From JANYJJ01 sp038241115 (GTDB taxonomy: Bacteria; Pseudomonadota; Gammaproteobacteria; Burkholderiales; Burkholderiaceae_C): 7,149 nucleotides of DNA. This document shows, in pieces, positions 6,004-7,149 of this stretch. The notes under the pieces were generated by a model. The model ran no database searches and was not told the origin of the DNA. It was given only the letters and a program-made list of their open reading frames with translations. The first letter of the stretch is position 1; the number at the start of each line of letters is the position of its first letter. The position numbers and the translations under genes are program-made. Where the stretch lies: NCBI GenBank assembly GCA_038241115.1, contig JBBRGA010000166.1, forward strand, positions 1-7,149. Direction: 5' to 3'.

Positions 6004-6024
6004 TAAACAGTTGGCGACTGTAAA
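6004..6024. promoter_or_regulatory. Candidate operator in the rlmJ/ene-reductase divergent gap
   Basis: The inverted repeat ACAGT-TGGCG-ACTGT (6007-6021) extends to a 21-bp imperfect palindrome (6004-6024) in which 7 of 10 base pairs are symmetric. It lies 31 bases from the rlmJ start and 50 bases from the ene-reductase start, inside the 101-bp shared upstream region. The form suits a dimeric repressor. Ene-reductases of this family are often controlled by TetR-type regulators such as NemR in E. coli, but no regulator gene is in view and the site does not identify one. Confidence 0.4.
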
Positions 6025-6074
6025 TCGCTACCCTTGCGCACTCCCGCTCAACCTCATTCACTAAAAGCACCGCA

Positions 6075-7149
6075 ATGACTTCTTTGTTTGAACCCACCCA
6101 GATCGGCGACATCGCTGTTGCCAACCGCATCGTGATGGCACCGCTCACGCGCAATCGGGCCAGCGCCGATCAAGTGCCTTCCGACTTGGCGCTGACTTAC
6201 TACGTCCAACGCGCCAGCGCCGGACTCATCGTTGCCGAGGCCACGCAAATCAGCCGTGAAGGCCAGGGCTATCTGGACACGCCGGGCATCTACTCCGCCG
6301 AGCAGGTGGCGGCCTGGCGCAAGATCACGGACGCCGTGCATGCGGCCGGCGGGAAAATAATCTTGCAGCTGTGGCATGTGGGGCGCATCTCGCATCAGTC
6401 TCTGCAAGAAGGCGGCATCGCGCCGGTGTCGAGCACCGCCAAAGTGGCAGTTGCCAAAACCTTCACCAGCGACGGCTTCGTCGACGTGTCGGCCCCGCGG
6501 GCCTTGCGCCTCGACGAGTTGCCGCGCATCGTCGCCGACTACCGCCACGCCGCACGCTGTGCCGTTCAGGCGGGCTTTGACGGGGTGGAGGTTCACGCCG
6601 CCAACGGCTACCTGATCGACCAGTTTTTACGCGACAGCATCAACGACCGAACTGATGACTACGGCGGCTCCATCGCCAACCGCACCCGCTTGTTGGTCGA
6701 GGTGATGACCGCCGTGGCGCAAGAGGTGGGTGCCGGCAGAACGGGCGTGCGCCTCAGCCCCATCACCCCGGTGAACGACGCGCAGCAAGACAGCCATCCG
6801 CAGGCCTTGTTCAACTCAGCGGTGGAGCAACTCGCTCCGCTGAAGCTGGCGTTTTTGCATGTGATCGAAGGCCAGACCGGTGGCGCACGCGATGTGGCGC
6901 CGTTTGACTACGCCGCCCTGCGCAGCCGCTACATGGCCGGAAATTCGAAGGGCGTGTGGATGGTCAACAACGGTTACACGCGACAAATGGCGCTCGACGC
7001 CGTGGCCCACGGCGACGCTGATGTGGTGGCTTTTGGCCGCGCCTTCATCAGCAACCCGGATTTGGTGGCTCGCCTGAAAGCGGACGCCCCATTGACCAAG
7101 ATGAACCCAAAGACCTTGTACGGCGGGGGTGCCGAGGGCTACACCGACT
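6075..7149 (+). CDS. Old Yellow Enzyme family ene-reductase (NemA-like), last residues cut
   Basis: This is a flavin (FMN) oxidoreductase that uses NAD(P)H to reduce activated C=C bonds and, in relatives, nitro groups and nitrate esters. 358 residues are visible; the final YGGGAEGYTD is close to the normal C-terminus, so probably fewer than ten residues are lost. Family marks are APLTRNR (22-28, Thr25 near the flavin), QLWHVGR (98-104), the substrate-binding pair His174/Asn177 with the proton donor Tyr179 in HAANGYLIDQFL, the DDYGGS and NRTR segments after it, and NNGYT (298-302) and AFGRAFISNPDL (319-330) that hold the FMN phosphate. The His/Asn pair places it with the classical OYE1-like arrangement rather than the His/His of PETN reductase. 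A recognisable Shine-Dalgarno is absent. The nemA name is plausible but not proven. Confidence 0.95.
   Translation, partial: MTSLFEPTQIGDIAVANRIVMAPLTRNRASADQVPSDLALTYYVQRASAGLIVAEATQISREGQGYLDTPGIYSAEQVAAWRKITDAVHAAGGKIILQLWHVGRISHQSLQEGGIAPVSSTAKVAVAKTFTSDGFVDVSAPRALRLDELPRIVADYRHAARCAVQAGFDGVEVHAANGYLIDQFLRDSINDRTDDYGGSIANRTRLLVEVMTAVAQEVGAGRTGVRLSPITPVNDAQQDSHPQALFNSAVEQLAPLKLAFLHVIEGQTGGARDVAPFDYAALRSRYMAGNSKGVWMVNNGYTRQMALDAVAHGDADVVAFGRAFISNPDLVARLKADAPLTKMNPKTLYGGGAEGYTD

Noticed and set aside
6054..6596. 180-codon minus-strand frame under the ene-reductase start
   Set aside because: It is antisense to a gene with firm OYE motifs and shows no family features.

Overview
The window looks like ordinary chromosome of a GC-rich betaproteobacterium, most likely in or near the Comamonadaceae (Burkholderiales). 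This is inferred from the style of the Tgt, RlmJ, ene-reductase and CaiB/BaiF proteins, from codon use rich in G/C at third positions, and from gene content. No species can be named from sequence alone, and there are no insertion sequences, phage genes, tRNAs, rRNAs or CRISPR arrays.

Layout: (1) Positions 1-1039, minus strand: a secreted lipoprotein of unknown function, cut by the left edge, with a Pro-Ala repeat near its visible C-terminal end. (2) A divergent intergenic region, then tgt on the plus strand (1211-2386), the queuosine tRNA-modifying enzyme. It carries a 16-residue insertion inside its zinc-binding site. (3) Facing tgt, a long run of minus-strand genes read from right to left: rlmJ (23S rRNA m6A2030 methyltransferase), a CPBP/CAAX-type membrane protease homologue, a CaiB/BaiF (class III) CoA-transferase, an AbrB/MazE-type antitoxin and a Doc-type Fic toxin. 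(4) Divergent from rlmJ, a plus-strand Old Yellow Enzyme family ene-reductase that lacks only its last few residues at the right edge.

Two gene pairs are tightly coupled. The CPBP stop and the CoA-transferase start share a GTGA overlap, and the antitoxin stop and the toxin start share an ATGA overlap. The CoA-transferase frame stays open far upstream through the CPBP gene, so an automatic caller could produce a false 658-residue protein; the overlap gives the more believable start. The toxin-antitoxin pair has its own upstream gap with a small palindrome over a candidate -10 box, which fits autoregulation.

No clearly new system was found. The observations most worth a second look are the Tgt zinc-site insertion, the overlapping protease/CoA-transferase pair with a repeat-bearing leader, the AbrB-Doc module with its putative operator, and a palindrome between rlmJ and the ene-reductase gene.
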